64,000 nt of DNA from Arion vulgaris (GCA_020796225.1 CM036765.1:35740066-35804065), one strand, 5' to 3'; positions 11,283-22,530 are shown, counted from the first letter of the stretch. Numbers and translations: made by a program. Notes: generated from the sequence alone by a model not told the origin.

Positions 11283-11785
11283 ATATAAAGACTTCAAACT
11301 GTCAAGTCAATGGTTGATACTTGCACCATATCGGACTTCGAACTGTCAAGTCAATGGTTTATACTTCCATATCGACTCAAACTGTCAATAATGGTTGTCA
11401 CCATCGGACTTCAAACTGTCAAGTCAATGGTTGATACTTGCACCATATCGGACTTCAAACTGTCAAGTCAATGGTTTATACTTGCACCATATCGACTTCA
11501 AACTGTCAAGTCAATGGTTGATACCCTGCTACCAATAATAAGCCCCATAGGATTTGTCAAGTCAATGGTTGATACTTGCACCATATCGGACTTCAACTGT
11601 CAAGTCAATGGTTGATACTTGCACCATATCAAGACTTCGGACTGTCAAGTCAATGTGTTATGATAAACTTGAAAACCATATAAGACATCGGACTGTCAAG
11701 TCAATGGTTTATACTTGCACCATATAAGACTTCAAACTGTCAAGTCAATGGTTGATACTTTCACCATATAAGACTTCGGACTGCT
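11283..11785. repeat. 44-bp minisatellite
   Basis: About 11 imperfect copies of a unit containing CTGTCAAGTCAATGGTTGAT and ACTTGCACCATATCGGACTT. The open frame across it is repeat-derived and is not called as a gene. Confidence 0.95.
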
Positions 11786-11839
11786 GTATTAGCCACGCTC
11801 GCACCACATGTTCTATGACCACAGCACCGAGTTTCAGTT

Positions 11840-11925
11840 TGAGTTTGGAATATCTTCATTGCACTCCAGACATGTCCATAGGTGCTCCGATCTCCAGCAA
11901 GCTCTATCACAGTGAAGAACATGTT
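11840..11925 (-). mobile_element. LINE-I C-terminal fragment
   Basis: The minus strand reads RSEHLWTCLECNE, the terminal Cys cluster of the LINE-I family. Only the last few dozen codons survive. Confidence 0.55.
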
Positions 11926-12384
11926 AATAATGTCTTCATTTTTCTGTCAATAAGGACTGATTTTTCCAAGACCACATACTTCATTCTCCTTCCTATGTTA
12001 TTACCAATTCATATATATATATATAGTATTTTTGTATAGGAGGAGAGGGAGGTCTTGCGGGTGATGGGTGAAGACTGTGGGGAACGTATGGAGTAGTCTT
12101 GAGAGGAAGGGATACGGACTGTGGGGGCATGTTGGAGACAGGGAGTAGAACATGGTACTTCTTGAAAAACATGAGACAGTACATAAGATTGGTTGCGCAG
12201 ACATGTCTTAACTTGTGACATAATATATAATATTAGTAGTACTTGTGTGGCATTCGTCCTAACATCACGACATGATGACAAGTACAAAGCAGCATCTTTG
12301 ATTTGTGGATGTACAGTATATTTATTTCCATGTAGGTAATATAAGCATTTATCTACACACATTATATATATTATGTAACGTAAC
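11926..12384. other. No gene recognised
   Basis: Mixed AT-rich and purine-rich sequence. A 125-codon minus-strand frame at 12009-12386 has no recognisable motif and crosses a TA microsatellite. Confidence 0.4.
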
Positions 12385-12576
12385 ATATCAAAGCAGGCAT
12401 TGAAGTGGGATGCTAAGGGTTCAAGAAAGAAAGATAGCCCTGAAACGAACTTTGCTGAGAGAGGCAGGAAATATTGGTCTCAATTCCATGGAGGAGATTG
12501 AACGAGTTGTCCAGGATAGAGTGGTATGGAGAAATTACTTGCAGGCCCTATGTAACGTATAACGGTACGGAGAATT
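12385..12576 (+). pseudogene. LINE-Z ORF2 C-terminal fragment
   Basis: It matches 21160-21365: CAAAGCAGGCATTGAAGTGG at the start, then the region coding for a GRPKE-type basic stretch (lost by a small deletion at about 12440) and VVWRNYLQAL. It ends with the family 3' end GTATAACGGTACG. It is 5'-truncated and frameshifted. Confidence 0.65.
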
Positions 12577-12603
12577 ATTATATATATATATATATATATA
12601 TTA

Positions 12604-12755
12604 CAGAACAATTTCGTGACTATTTTTTGCTGGTGTCTGCTATATTTTTTGAGAAAGATCATGGATTTGGGTTTTATTTTATTAATTATGTAAAATAATA
12701 AATAAAACTTACATATTATGTTTGTGTGGTTTACTGGCATTAATGACGAGCCGCC

Positions 12756-12759
<4 letters not shown>
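12604..12759. mobile_element. hAT-like MITE, copy 3 (degenerate)
   Basis: The right end is typical of the family (AATGACGAGCCGCCTCTG). The left end (CAGAACAATTTCGTGAC) is decayed. The internal sequence aligns with the reverse complement of the 61435 copy. Flanks are TA-rich, so no target duplication can be read with confidence. Confidence 0.55.

Positions 12760-12820
<61 letters not shown>
12760..12820. repeat. (TA)n microsatellite
   Basis: Pure TA run next to the MITE. Confidence 0.9.
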
Positions 12821-12822
<2 letters not shown>

Positions 12823-13199
12823 CTTTTAGTTATTTCAGAAACAACTTACTAGCCATTTCCTACTAAATATGTATTCTTTCTCTTGCTTTTATTTTAAACA
12901 TATGTCAGACAAAGCAATAATCAAACAAATGAAAGTTTGAGTTTTATGTTTAATCAAAATGTATGTCTAACAGGAACTTTCAATTTATTTGCTTTTATCT
13001 GGATGTTGTGTGGTAAAATGTATATGTTTGTATTAGTACTTAAACGTTGCGCTCATCTGTAACCACTGATACCGGTAGCCTTAGGAAAACACGAAATGTA
13101 GAAGCACAATGTATTAAAAACACATCAAACAACATACAGCTTGCGTGTTTTAAAGCAATTACAATATCATGGGGTTAATGGCTTTTAGCATTGGATTGT

Positions 13200-13400
13200 C
13201 CCGTCTGCCCAGCGTGTTCGTAGCGCGTTGGACTACGGGTGACAAGTCCTCTGTGAATGCGGGTTCAACTCCGCGGACTCGCAGAAAAGCCACAGATTCC
13301 CCAGATTTACGATGTTCGTAGCACCGAACCGAAGGGTTACGATGTCCATGACACCGAACCGAAGAGCTTTCAAGTGCTTCTGGATCAAAAAAAAAAAAAA
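13200..13400 (+). mobile_element. SINE-A (tRNA-derived) with poly(A) tail
   Basis: The head carries an A-box-like TAGCGCGTTGG and B-box GGGTTCAACTCC. The body has two tandem short modules (GTAGCACCGAACCGAAGGGT; GACACCGAACCGAAGAGC), then CTTCTGGATC and 14 A residues. It is flanked by a 12-bp duplication, GCATTGGATTGT (13188-13199) and GCGTTGGATTGT (13401-13412), differing at one base. Other copies: 41234-41439 (minus) and 42838-43095 (plus). Confidence 0.85.
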
Positions 13401-13412
13401 GCGTTGGATTGT

Positions 13413-14011
13413 GGACGTAGCGTTTCTGTTAAAATGATATCCTAGTCTGGACATGAATACTGTCGTTAGATAAACCAGTAGACTACATATTGTAAAAGTG
13501 TACAGAATAACTTCTTTCTATTCTTTCTTCCTTTCGTTCCTATAATCCTTCCCCCTTCCATCCTCCCAACTGCGAGAGTTTTCTAGATCGGGCTTTTTGT
13601 GTGTACTTCATAAGCAGTGTCTTTCGTCGCCTCTGTTATCTCTGAGTTCCACCTTTTACAGAAAGATGAAATATCGTAATACAAAGTATGGTGGCTCACA
13701 ACATAGAACGGAAGACTAAAAGTTTAGAACAAAACTCGATTATTATGTAGAGAACAAGATACAAGTAAGACAAGATATGATCAAATATAGCAATTGTTCT
13801 CCTATTGTTATCTAGTATTATCTTCTGGATAAATGCTTGACTTTAGATCTAATAATGGATTTGCTATGTTGTTACACTTTACGAAAGCTATGTTACTTAA
13901 TATTTTAAACATAAACTTCCCCAAATTTAAATAATGTTTACGATATGTTCATGATCTGAGAAGTGATCTCGGATGTTGAAAGGTAAAGATCGCCCATATA
14001 GTGTCATGGCC
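13413..14011. other. No gene recognised
   Basis: AT-rich unique-looking sequence with no open frame, SINE head or tandem array. Confidence 0.45.
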
Positions 14012-14272
14012 CACAAAGTGAAGCAAAGAATAGCACTACTGCGACTTAAGGTATATCGTAAGAGGCGACTAATTTAGGACCTAAGGAAGTTATTCTAGTA
14101 AATAACAAGCATCGCAGAAATCGGATTGCTTGCCTACTTTTAGGCGCATAACGGGCACAACGCACAATTGCTGTTAGGCTCAGATCACATACAAAAACAT
14201 ACAGAGTGGTTAACAAGCGATCAATATGGAGCGTTTGAAGAAGTAGAAGAAGAAGAAGAAGAAGAAAGGTAA
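14012..14272 (+). mobile_element. SINE-D
   Basis: Sense copy of a SINE related to SINE-C. It shares GCAAAGAATAG, a TCGTAAGAGGCGACTAA core and GAAATCGGATT, then AGGCTCAGATCACATACAAA and GGAGCGTTTGAAGAAG, ending in a (GAA)n tail. Other copies: 31383-31627 (minus), 39342-39592 (minus) and 39712-39957 (plus). Confidence 0.75.
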
Positions 14273-14579
14273 ACATAACTACATGACTGCTGTAGAAGAT
14301 TTGGAGAATGTGGACGTATAACTATGAATCATTTCATGTGTCCATTAAGCTGTCAAATGGTCATTAATCAGAAAAAGTGGAAGACAGTTGTTGACACATT
14401 GTGCTCCATGAGGAACAGAGAGGATAAAGTAGTAAATTGCAATTCAAGCCTTTGACAACATTTGGAAAATGAGATCTAGTGAACAGCAATTCAAGTCTTT
14501 GACAACATTTGGAAAGTGAGATCTAGTGAACAGAATCGTAATTCATTGTTCCAGAAAATGGTGCACGTAAGTATATATG

Positions 14580-15095
14580 TGATCGTCTGTAGCTTAAGTG
14601 GTTGTGAGCTCGATCACAACCCAAGCGTACCTGGTTCAAATTCCACGCCGGGCAAATTTGGAAGCAAATTAGACGAAGTTTCATCTCTGAAACTGATTTT
14701 TGCGTGAAAATCCGTTTTCCAATTTCTTACAATGGCAGCAGCGTGCACATTGTAAATTACTTTACACTGGCAGCCGTGTGATCAATGTACTCGTAATTAA
14801 TATTCCCTCGCCATACAGGCAGATTTTCTCCGACTTTAGAGGTACTCACGTTATCGTCCTGAGTAAGACCAGGGGACTCGAACAAATGCCGGACAATAGG
14901 TTCGAACCCGAGCTATGAGGCGTCTCACAGCTAGCAGGCCGAGCTACTATCAACTACTCTAGGAAGTCCCCCGTCCCGTCACCGTTCAGAAAGCAATAGC
15001 AAACTACTGAACGTATAAGAGGTGCCTAGAAAAATCGACGACTCGTTTAATGTGGTTGATGGCTACGTCCTGTAAAGGATATGCCACGATTTTCA
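14580..15095 (+). mobile_element. SINE-B copy interrupted by another SINE
   Basis: The head (TCTGTAGCTTAAGTGGTTGTG; B-box GGTTCAAATTCCA) is at 14585-14655. The core and tail (GTTCAGAAAGCAATAGCAAA; CTGTAAAGGATATGCC) resume at about 14975. The interior 14730-14950 is a different antisense SINE. Confidence 0.7.
14730..14950 (-). mobile_element. SINE-J (tRNA-derived), nested
   Basis: In antisense the head reads GTAGCTCGGCCTGCTAGC with B-box GGGTTCGAACC. It sits inside the SINE-B copy at 14580-15095. It is the only copy of this family I found here, so its boundaries are approximate. Confidence 0.55.
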
Positions 15096-15099
15096 TTTT

Positions 15100-16117
15100 T
15101 CAAATATATATTGTGCTCTGCTTTGTCTAGATATTTCCAATAATAGCATTTTTTTTTTAAAATCTATCACTAAAGTTTTGTTTATTACAAAGAAGATGAA
15201 TCATTTTTTAACCATACACAGAAATAGAAAATCAACGTATGACCACATTTTATTGTAAAACAAAATGTAATTGGTAATTCACTAGGAGGAAATAGAGACG
15301 ACCAGATTCAGATCAGATTTAGATTGCGGGCACAATGTATAGAAATATTGATTTCTTAGAAATGTTATACAATAACTAGTTAGAAACAGTCAGTAACAAA
15401 ATGTTATCAAGAAATCATTTTACAGGGGATTGGGGGGGCGAAGAAGTCATTTTTGTGTGGTGAACGGGGCACCTGAAGTCTTTAGAATGTATTAAGAAGA
15501 TACCTATACAATTACTTGAGCAGAGAAAAAACAACTAAATTAGATAAACAATGATGCTGAACTAAAATCAAAACTTTGAAAAATGTTGACAGTCTTAGCT
15601 ACATATTGATGTTTCTTCACATTGATTTGTTTTTTGTTCACAGCATGCGGTTAGGTTATTAGTGTTTATGTGTCTGTGTTTACAATATCATAGTTGGCGG
15701 AAGAGAAGTGTTATTTAAGCAACTAATGCTCGTCCACGAAAATCAATTGACCTCAAACTACTTAACCCTGCTAATTTCTAGATTTCAAAATTTGTTATGT
15801 TGTGTTAAGACAAACAATGAGAAACTGGTATAACTATATCTAATATACGCATACCTTACAGAACAGACACTAGTCACATACTCATGCACCGAATGCATTG
15901 ATTGTTGATTGTTCATTTGAGAACCATTTTAATCGCACATCGAATGTCTATAATTGCTCCGATCTCCTCCAGAGCATGTATTTCCGTGTGGTTACACTAA
16001 CAACTCCCGATCTGTGTTAGTGATGTATCTAATGACCGAATACATTGAAAGACAACACATACAATAGTTCGGACATATAATGAGAATGCAATAGAATCAA
16101 CCACCAATAACAGTATA
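15100..16117. other. No gene recognised
   Basis: About 1 kb of AT-rich sequence. A possible LINE-I C-terminal trace lies at 15935-15990 (minus; CTCTGGAGGAGATCGGAGCA), too short to call firmly. Confidence 0.4.
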
Positions 16118-16179
16118 CAATAATAAGACAGGTAAACACGTAAAAACAAAGTACTACAGTTTTACAAAATACATAAACA

Positions 16180-16235
16180 GTGACGATAAACAGCAACGTT
16201 TCGACCAAAAGGCCTTTATCAAGCAAACAATACAA
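16180..16235 (-). ncRNA. Degenerate hammerhead-like motif, left arm
   Basis: In sense the Penelope 3' region reads CTTGATAAAGGCCTTTTGG followed by TCGAAACGTTG. GGCC/GGTC can pair as a stem II and GAAA is in place, but the CTGANGA box is changed to TTGATAA. Penelope-like elements are known to carry hammerhead motifs; activity here is doubtful. Confidence 0.25.
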
Positions 16236-16454
16236 CAAGAATGACGAATTTCGAGGAACACTACAAATGGACGATTACATGTTGAAACATAAACCTATCT
16301 GATGAAAATCTGGGAATAAAAACGAACAACGAAATGAGTGCAACACAAAAACCGAAAGTGGAAAAGGAGAGGAACAATAAACAATATAGTGGATAAATGA
16401 CACATATATGGAGCAAACACACATATAGATAACAAGGCACGAGATAAGACAGTA

Positions 16455-18540
16455 CTAAGAAGCATAGGAATGTAATGCGTTGAGTCCAAGAGGTCGCAAA
16501 GTGCCATAGAATGAAATAAAACGGTTCTCCAGGGCGAATCGACTGCGATCATCGGAGGAACATGATCGGATGGCTGTGACCTGGACATCGTCAACTCCTG
16601 AATGGCCAGTATCATTGAAATGAGTGGCCACAGGAGTCACAGAGCATTGGCGAATATCGCGTAAGTGTTGGGCGAATCGGTCACTGAGCCTCTTACCGGT
16701 TTCACCAATATAGGCCTTATGGCATCGTTTGCAGGTGATAGCATAGATGATATTGCGGGACTCACACGTGAAACTGTCTTGAATGGTATAGGTAGCTTTT
16801 GGAAAAGAGACAGTACGGGTCTATATTACATATGCACATGTATTACAGCGCCGACGGCCACATTGGATGGTGCCAAAGTGACTCTGGATGTTAGGCTTGA
16901 GGCGGCTGTGTACCAACAAATCCTTGAGGCTTCTGTCCCGTCTGTACGCCACCAAAGGATAGTGTTGGAAGACTGAACGTGTCTCAGGATCAGACTGAAG
17001 AATATGGAGATGATGGAATAAGACCTTTTTCACCAGGGAACTATGAGGGTGGAAAGTTAAGATAAGTTTAACCCTGTCAGACTTGGGAGTTCTAAGTATG
17101 TGAGAGGGCCTCCTGGCGAGCAATTAGCTGAACCCGATGCATGGCAGATGTAAGCACATTCTTCGGGTATAGGCGCTGGCGGAAGAAATCAAGCATCTCA
17201 TGAGCTCTATCAAGAAAATCGTCGTCCTCGCTGCAGAGGCGACGAAGGCGTAAGAGTTGAGAGAAAGGTAAAGAGTCACGACAAGCCTGGGGATGGGAAG
17301 AGGTATACAGAAGAAAGCTATGTGTATCAGTAGGCTTGTAGTATACTGATGTAGTGATAGTGGATAGGCTGATGGTGATAGTGATGTCAAGAAAATTGAC
17401 ACAGGAGGTAGAGATGTGAGAGGTGAACCGAATAGCAGGATTGAAGGCATTGATGAAGGTAATGAAGCGTGACAAATCGGCTTCAGACATATCAGTAACT
17501 CCAATACAATCATCGATGTATCTATGATACACGGACGGAAGAAGGCCATCATAGGTGTTCCATACTAAGTGTTCAAGATGACCCATGAATAGACAAGCAT
17601 AGCTGGGTCCCATTTTAGTACCCATGGCGACCCCACTAATCTGTTGGAAGAACTGGTCATTGAACTGAAAGGAGTTGAGAGTGAGAACTAGTTCTGCAAG
17701 ACGAAGGAGAGTCGAGGTGGAGACAAGAGGGTTAGTTCTCCTGTCGAGAAAAACTGGAGAGCTTGAAGTCCGTCAGAATGAGGTATAGAGGTATACAGTG
17801 AGCAGACATCAAGGAGGAAGAGGCGATAAGTCCTGCCAGGCAACAACTTAATAGAAGAAAAAACAGACAAAGTTTGGTTAGTATCTTTCAAGAATGAAGG
17901 TAGTGTGGTGACTATAGGTAATCTGTCAGAATGCGAAATATGTTCCGTAGACAGAGTAGCAGAAATCATATACGATTGTGAAGTTTATGAATTTTGTGGG
18001 AGCATTTTAGATCGGCTTTTCCCAAACACATCTTCGATGACACTAGTATATGCTCCGGTAGGAAGGTCTTTAGAGCAATGGTTCTTGATGACTGTACGGA
18101 CCTTCACTATTGTTGGATATGTGGCATCAGAGGGAATATTTAGAATGGTGCTGAGTAGTTGGTTGTACTTCTAAGATATAGTTCTTTACTCTCATCGACT
18201 ATGGCCACCTTATCAGCGGTTTGATAATGTCATCCTCGACGGAGGTTTGATAGAGCTTCAACTCGGACGGTGACATGTTAGAACGCCCTAGGGCGTTTAG
18301 GTGAGAAGTACAAATGTCTATAAGCATTCTTGATGTAGAGACAAGACCCCAGTTGGCATCTGCGTTTGGAGTCCAATCGCGCAGTGAATACTGAGAACAT
18401 ACTAGTCGTGATGTTCTAGAGTGTCCTCCTGTTGTGAATGGAATTTGAGTCGCAGGCCACGGTGAAACGGTTGACATCTGAAGTAAGTAGTGGTCAATGG
18501 AGGACGAAGGAACAAACTTGAGACCCTTACTTACCTTCTC
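16455..18540 (-). pseudogene. Penelope-like RT/GIY-YIG protein, left arm
   Basis: Minus-strand frames, in order: an N-terminal KGLKFVPSS block (about 18515); RT motif A, LLDVCSLYTSIPH (about 17810); MGTKMGPSYACLFMGHLE and the catalytic-box segment YHRYIDDCIGV (17500-17625); VNFLDITITIS (about 17390); a CGRRRCNTC cluster (about 16850); and a GIY-YIG-like endonuclease, NIIYAITCKRC...AYIGETG (16680-16770), ending HSYAS and stop at 16455. The order RT then GIY-YIG defines Penelope-like elements. A 2-bp deletion near 17110 and a TAG just after CAYVI break the frame, so this copy is inactive. The GIY-YIG end is intact. Confidence 0.85.
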
Positions 18541-18889
18541 TCGCTGTCAGATAAGAAGGTCTGCAGGGATGCAGACAACCGGGTGGAGACAGATATTGTG
18601 ACAATTGAGAGGAGTGGTTAAGGTACAGGGCGAAGAAGGTCAAGTTTTTTTGTGATGCATGCCAAATAAATTCATGCAGTTGCCCTGTTGAGAACGTGGA
18701 TGGATAAACGAATAAGGAGGATAGGAACATATTCGTAGAGTGAGATCTCGTAGACGTTGTAGAAGCAGGACTGGAGAATCCAAGCCGATGAGGTGTAAGT
18801 GGTTGGTCTCTACACAGATGCGTTTAGCACATTGGTTCTAACTTTAAACCTACGCTGCTCCCTGAGGGTTATGAACCTCGCAGAGGAGG

Positions 18890-19197
18890 AAGTTAAGCAA
18901 AGGCTGGATAATAAGACCTGACATGTGAAAGAAAATTACGATGAGAGCGAAACAGTTCTTAAAGTAACCATAGCATAACTGATGCAGTCGAGCACATCAG
19001 CCAACAGGAAGTGAAGGAACCGAGATTGATCAAGAACATTCAAAAGATTCAGGGAAGGCATAGTAATGAAATACAAACGAAAGAACAGATATATATGCTA
19101 AAAGGGTGTAGACGAAATACTCACAACAAATATAACTATAACTATAGAATCTTCCTACGTGACGACAATAGTTGCAGCAAATGGCGACGATTATCGA
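18890..19197. other. Spacer between the inverted Penelope arms
   Basis: About 300 bp without counterpart in the other arm. It may be 5' sequence of the left copy or filler added at the junction. A 71-codon plus-strand frame (19011-19226) is Lys/Asn-rich and unrecognised. Confidence 0.5.
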
Positions 19198-20650
19198 AAA
19201 AGTTACCACACTACCTTCATTCTTGAAAGATACTAACCATACTTGTTGCCTGGCAGGACTTATCGCCTCTTCCTCCTTGATGTCTGCTCACTGTATACCT
19301 CTATACCTCATTCTGACGGACTTCAAGCTCTCCAGTTTTTCTCGACAGGAGAACTAACCCTCTTGTCTCCACCTCGACTCTCCTTCGTCTTGCAGAACTA
19401 GTTCTCACTCTCAACTCCTTTCAGTTCAATGACCAGTTCTTCGAACAGATTAGTGGGGTCGCCATGGGTACTAAAATGGGACCCAGCTATGCTTGTCTAT
19501 TCATGGGTCATCTTGAACACTTAGTATGGAACACCTATGATGGCCTTCTTCCGTCCGTGTATCATAGATACATCGATGATTGTATTGGAGTTACCGATAT
19601 GTCTGAAGCCGATTTGTCACGCTTCATTACCTTCATCAATGCCTTCAATCCTGCTATTCGGTTCACCTCTCACATCTCTACCTCCTGTGTCAATTTTCTT
19701 GACATCACTATCACCATCAGCCTATCCACTATCACTACATCAGTATACTACAAGCCTACTGATACACATAGCTTTCTTCTGTATACCTCTTCCCATCCCC
19801 AGGCTTGTCGTGACTCTTTACCTTTATCTCAACTCTTACGCCTTCGTCGCCTCTGCAGCGAGGACGACGATTTTCTTGATAGAGCTCATGAGATGCTTGA
19901 TTTCTTCCGCCAGCGCCTATACCCGGAGAATGTGCTTACATCTGCCATGCATCGGGTTCAGCTAATTGCTCGCCAGGAGGCCTTCTCTCACATACTTAGA
20001 ACTCCCAAGTCTGACAGGGTTAAACTTATCTTAACTTTCCACCCTCATAGTTCCCTGGTGAAAAGGTCTTATTCCATCATCTCCATATTCTTCAGTCTGA
20101 TCCTGAGACACGTTCAGTCTTCCAACACTATCCTTTGGTGGCGTACAGACGGGACAGAAGCCTCAAGGATTTGTTGGTACACAGTCGCCTCAAGCCTAAC
20201 ATCCAGAGTCACTTTGGCACCATCCAATGTGGCCGTCGGCGCTGTAATACATGTGCATATGTAATATAGACCCGTACTGTCTCTTTTCCAAAAGCTACCT
20301 ATACCATTCAAGACAGTTTCACGTGTGAGTCCCGCAATATCATCTATGCTATCACCTGCAAACGATGCCATAAGGCCTATATTGGTGAAACCGGTAAGAG
20401 GCTCAGTGACCGATTCGCCCAACACTTACGCGATATTCGCCAATGCTCTGTGACTCCTGTGGCCACTCATTTCAATGATACTGGCCATTCAGGAGTTGAC
20501 GATGTCCAGGTCACAGCCATCCGATCATGTTCCTCCGATGATCGCAGTCGATTCGCCCTGGAGAACCGTTTTATTTCATTCTATGGCACTTTGCGACCTC
20601 TGGACTCAACGCATTACACTCCTATGCTTCTTAGTACTGTCTTATCTCGT
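19198..20650 (+). pseudogene. Penelope-like RT/GIY-YIG protein, right arm
   Basis: Same protein as the left arm on the plus strand. It is joined to the spacer just before the segment coding for LPSFLKDTN, so the N-terminus is missing. A 28-bp deletion relative to the left arm (about 19226) destroys RT motif A. The long frame 19464-20264 keeps MGTKMGPSYACLF, RYIDDCIGV and NFLDI. A 1-bp deletion near 20062 shifts the frame before the CGRRRCNTC segment, and another 1-bp deletion near 20602 alters the C-terminus. It shares the TAG after CAYVI with the left arm. Confidence 0.85.
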
Positions 20651-20854
20651 TCCTTGTTATCTATATGTGTGTTTGCTCCATATATGTCATTTATCCACTA
20701 TATTGTTTATTGTTCCTCTCCTTTTCCACTTTCGGTTTTGTGTTGCACTCATTTCGTTGTTCGTTTTTATTCCCAGATTTTCATCAGATAGGTTTATGTT
20801 TCCACATGTAATCGTCCATTTGTAGTGTTCCTCGAAATTCGTCATTCTTGTTGT

Positions 20855-20905
20855 ATTGTTTGCTTGATAAAGGCCTTTGGTCGAAACGTTGCTGTTTATC
20901 GTCAC
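20855..20905 (+). ncRNA. Degenerate hammerhead-like motif, right arm
   Basis: Mirror copy of the left-arm motif (CTTGATAAAGGCCTTTGG, then TCGAAACGTTG). A third divergent copy lies in the fragment at 59609-59773 (minus). Conservation in three copies supports a functional past; the substituted core argues against cleavage now. Confidence 0.25.
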
Positions 20906-21002
20906 TGTTTATGTATTTTGTAAAACTGTAATACTTTGTTTTTACGTGTTTACCTATTTTTCCAAGTTTTACTGCAGTCTCACCCTTTTCAATAATAAGA
21001 CA

Positions 21003-21365
21003 TCAGGTTATAGAACCAAGGAAAGACCAAGAAAATATGGGCAGATAATATCAAGACTCCACTAAATAAACACGGATATATCACAACAACCACTAGTGAC
21101 AACTGTTATAAGAAAGAGAAGATGGAGATATGTTGGGCACACCTTTAGGAGAAATGATCAACGAATATCAAAGCAGGCATTGAAGTGGGATGCAAAGGGT
21201 TCAAGAAAGAGAGGTCGACCTAAGGAGACCCTGAAACGAACTTTGCTGAGAGAGGCAGGAAATGTCGGTCTCAGGTCCATGGAGGAGATTGAGCGAGTTG
21301 CCCACGATAGAGCGGTATGGAGAAATTACTTGCAGGCCCTATTTAACGTATAACGGTACGAGAGA
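21003..21365 (+). pseudogene. LINE-Z ORF2 C-terminus
   Basis: The frame 21096-21353 encodes the C-terminus of a non-LTR RT: KRRWRYVGHTFRRND, GSRKRGRPKETLKRTLL and HDRAVWRNYLQALFNV, ending in a stop and the family 3' end GTATAACGGTACG. The upstream RT is truncated. It abuts the right target duplication of the Penelope dimer, so the dimer may have inserted into or beside this LINE. Confidence 0.7.
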
Positions 21366-21423
21366 AATTATTATTTATTATTATATTACAACAAGGATGA
21401 CTCATTTGACCCTGAAACGCAAA

Positions 21424-21500
21424 TTAAAGCTCCCACCCCTACGCTTAACGACAAGAGTGGACAACCAACTCCATCATCCACTGGGGGAAAGACAATAGAC
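21424..21500. repeat. Dispersed repeat, copy 2
   Basis: Same sequence as positions 1-76; here it follows the LINE-Z tail by about 60 bp. Confidence 0.6.
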
Positions 21501-22280
21501 TAAATAAAAACCAGACACATAGGTTCTGAATATATAACTTCAACATCTGACTCTTGCTAATTGAAATATTAGATTTTGACAAACTGCGCTTCTGTTTTAC
21601 ACTTTTAACTGTACTTAACATGCATATACGGGAGATTGTTAATGTTTAGGTTTTTTTTTATTAATTCGTTATGAAGCGTGTAATGCTGGCTGCTATTCTG
21701 AATAATTGTTGGTGCAGATCAGGGCAGGATTTAGATCGTATCTGAAATACATAGGTTGTGCTTACATTACGTCAAATTAACTGATGACAGCTGGTGAATT
21801 CAGGTCAGCTCAATACTTGATAGAGACACCTTTCTGTCCACCAGGCTGCGTGCGGTGCATGATGCATTAAGTTTGATAAAACAGAGGATTAGACATATCA
21901 ATTTCACATATCAAAGCATAGTACTATGATGTCTTGAACAATTTACGAGCGTGACTGCTCACAAGTAACTGTCACTCATCTCCTCTTGCTATACCCTGAA
22001 CTCGGTGACTTATGCAGCAAGTACCTACCCCAGAGTAGAGAACACTTTCTACGCAAACACACCACAACTCAGACAAACCTACAAATTAGCTGACATGGTC
22101 TCAAGTCAAAGGGCAAAGAATCAGATTACTGCTGGATGAAAAACTAAATTGATTTAGCATCAACGATATATATACTGTTTTAATACTTTGATCTTTCTAC
22201 TTACTGACAAATATTTGTAGTCTATCAAAATAAAGAAAGTAAAGAACACGTGTTAATAGTATGTTGTATATGAGCGAAAG
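21501..22280. other. No gene recognised
   Basis: AT-rich sequence with only short frames and no recognised repeat. Confidence 0.45.
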
Positions 22281-22530
22281 GGTGGCGTGTGTGGCTTAGG
22301 GGATAGCGACTCGGTCTATTAAACCCGACATTCTGAGTTCGAATCACGCTGCGGGCAGATTGGTTGCAAACTGTTTCGCGTGGATTTTTACAAAAAAGAC
22401 CATGGCACCACCCGTGCGAAAGCAATGGCAAACTACTGAACGTAATAATGCCTAGAAAAATCACAAACAGCGTTAAAAAATTGGCGTTTATTCGTAAAGT
22501 CCTGTAAAGGATATTAAATTAACTTTTTTT
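22281..22530 (+). mobile_element. SINE-B (tRNA-derived)
   Basis: The sense head GTGGCTTAGGGGATAGCGAC and B-box GAGTTCGAATCAC are followed by the core GCGAAAGCAATGGCAAACTA and tail CCTGTAAAGGATATTAA. It is closest to the copy at 3680-3905. Confidence 0.8.

Larger units (their letters stand above)
16131..20989. mobile_element. Penelope-like element, head-to-head inverted dimer
   Basis: Two copies of one Penelope-like retroelement face each other 5' to 5'. The left arm (about 16131-18890) reads on the minus strand and the right arm (about 19198-20955) on the plus strand. Both run outward to the same 3' end (ACGTGTTTACC). The whole unit lies between identical 13-bp sequences CAATAATAAGACA (16118-16130 and 20990-21002), which look like one target-site duplication. 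The arms are nearly identical by eye but differ by small indels. The right arm is 5'-truncated and has 37 extra bases before the right duplication. One integration event, or later inversion duplication with chance or preserved flanks, are the alternatives. Confidence 0.85.

Noticed and set aside
13200..13290. tRNA gene
   Set aside because: A- and B-box-like sequences are present but no acceptor or anticodon stem fits, and the unit recurs with a shared tail and target duplications: it is a SINE. The same applies to the heads at 22281, 25592, 38272, 40083, 41480 and 62780.
16665..16976. 103-codon plus-strand frame in the left arm, and its mirror at 20114-20425
   Set aside because: Antisense to the GIY-YIG coding segment. 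Identical in both arms only because the arms are copies.
19537..19965. 142-codon plus-strand frame inside the Penelope right arm
   Set aside because: Out-of-frame shadow of the RT coding sequence; the same shadow occurs in the left arm at 17124-17552.
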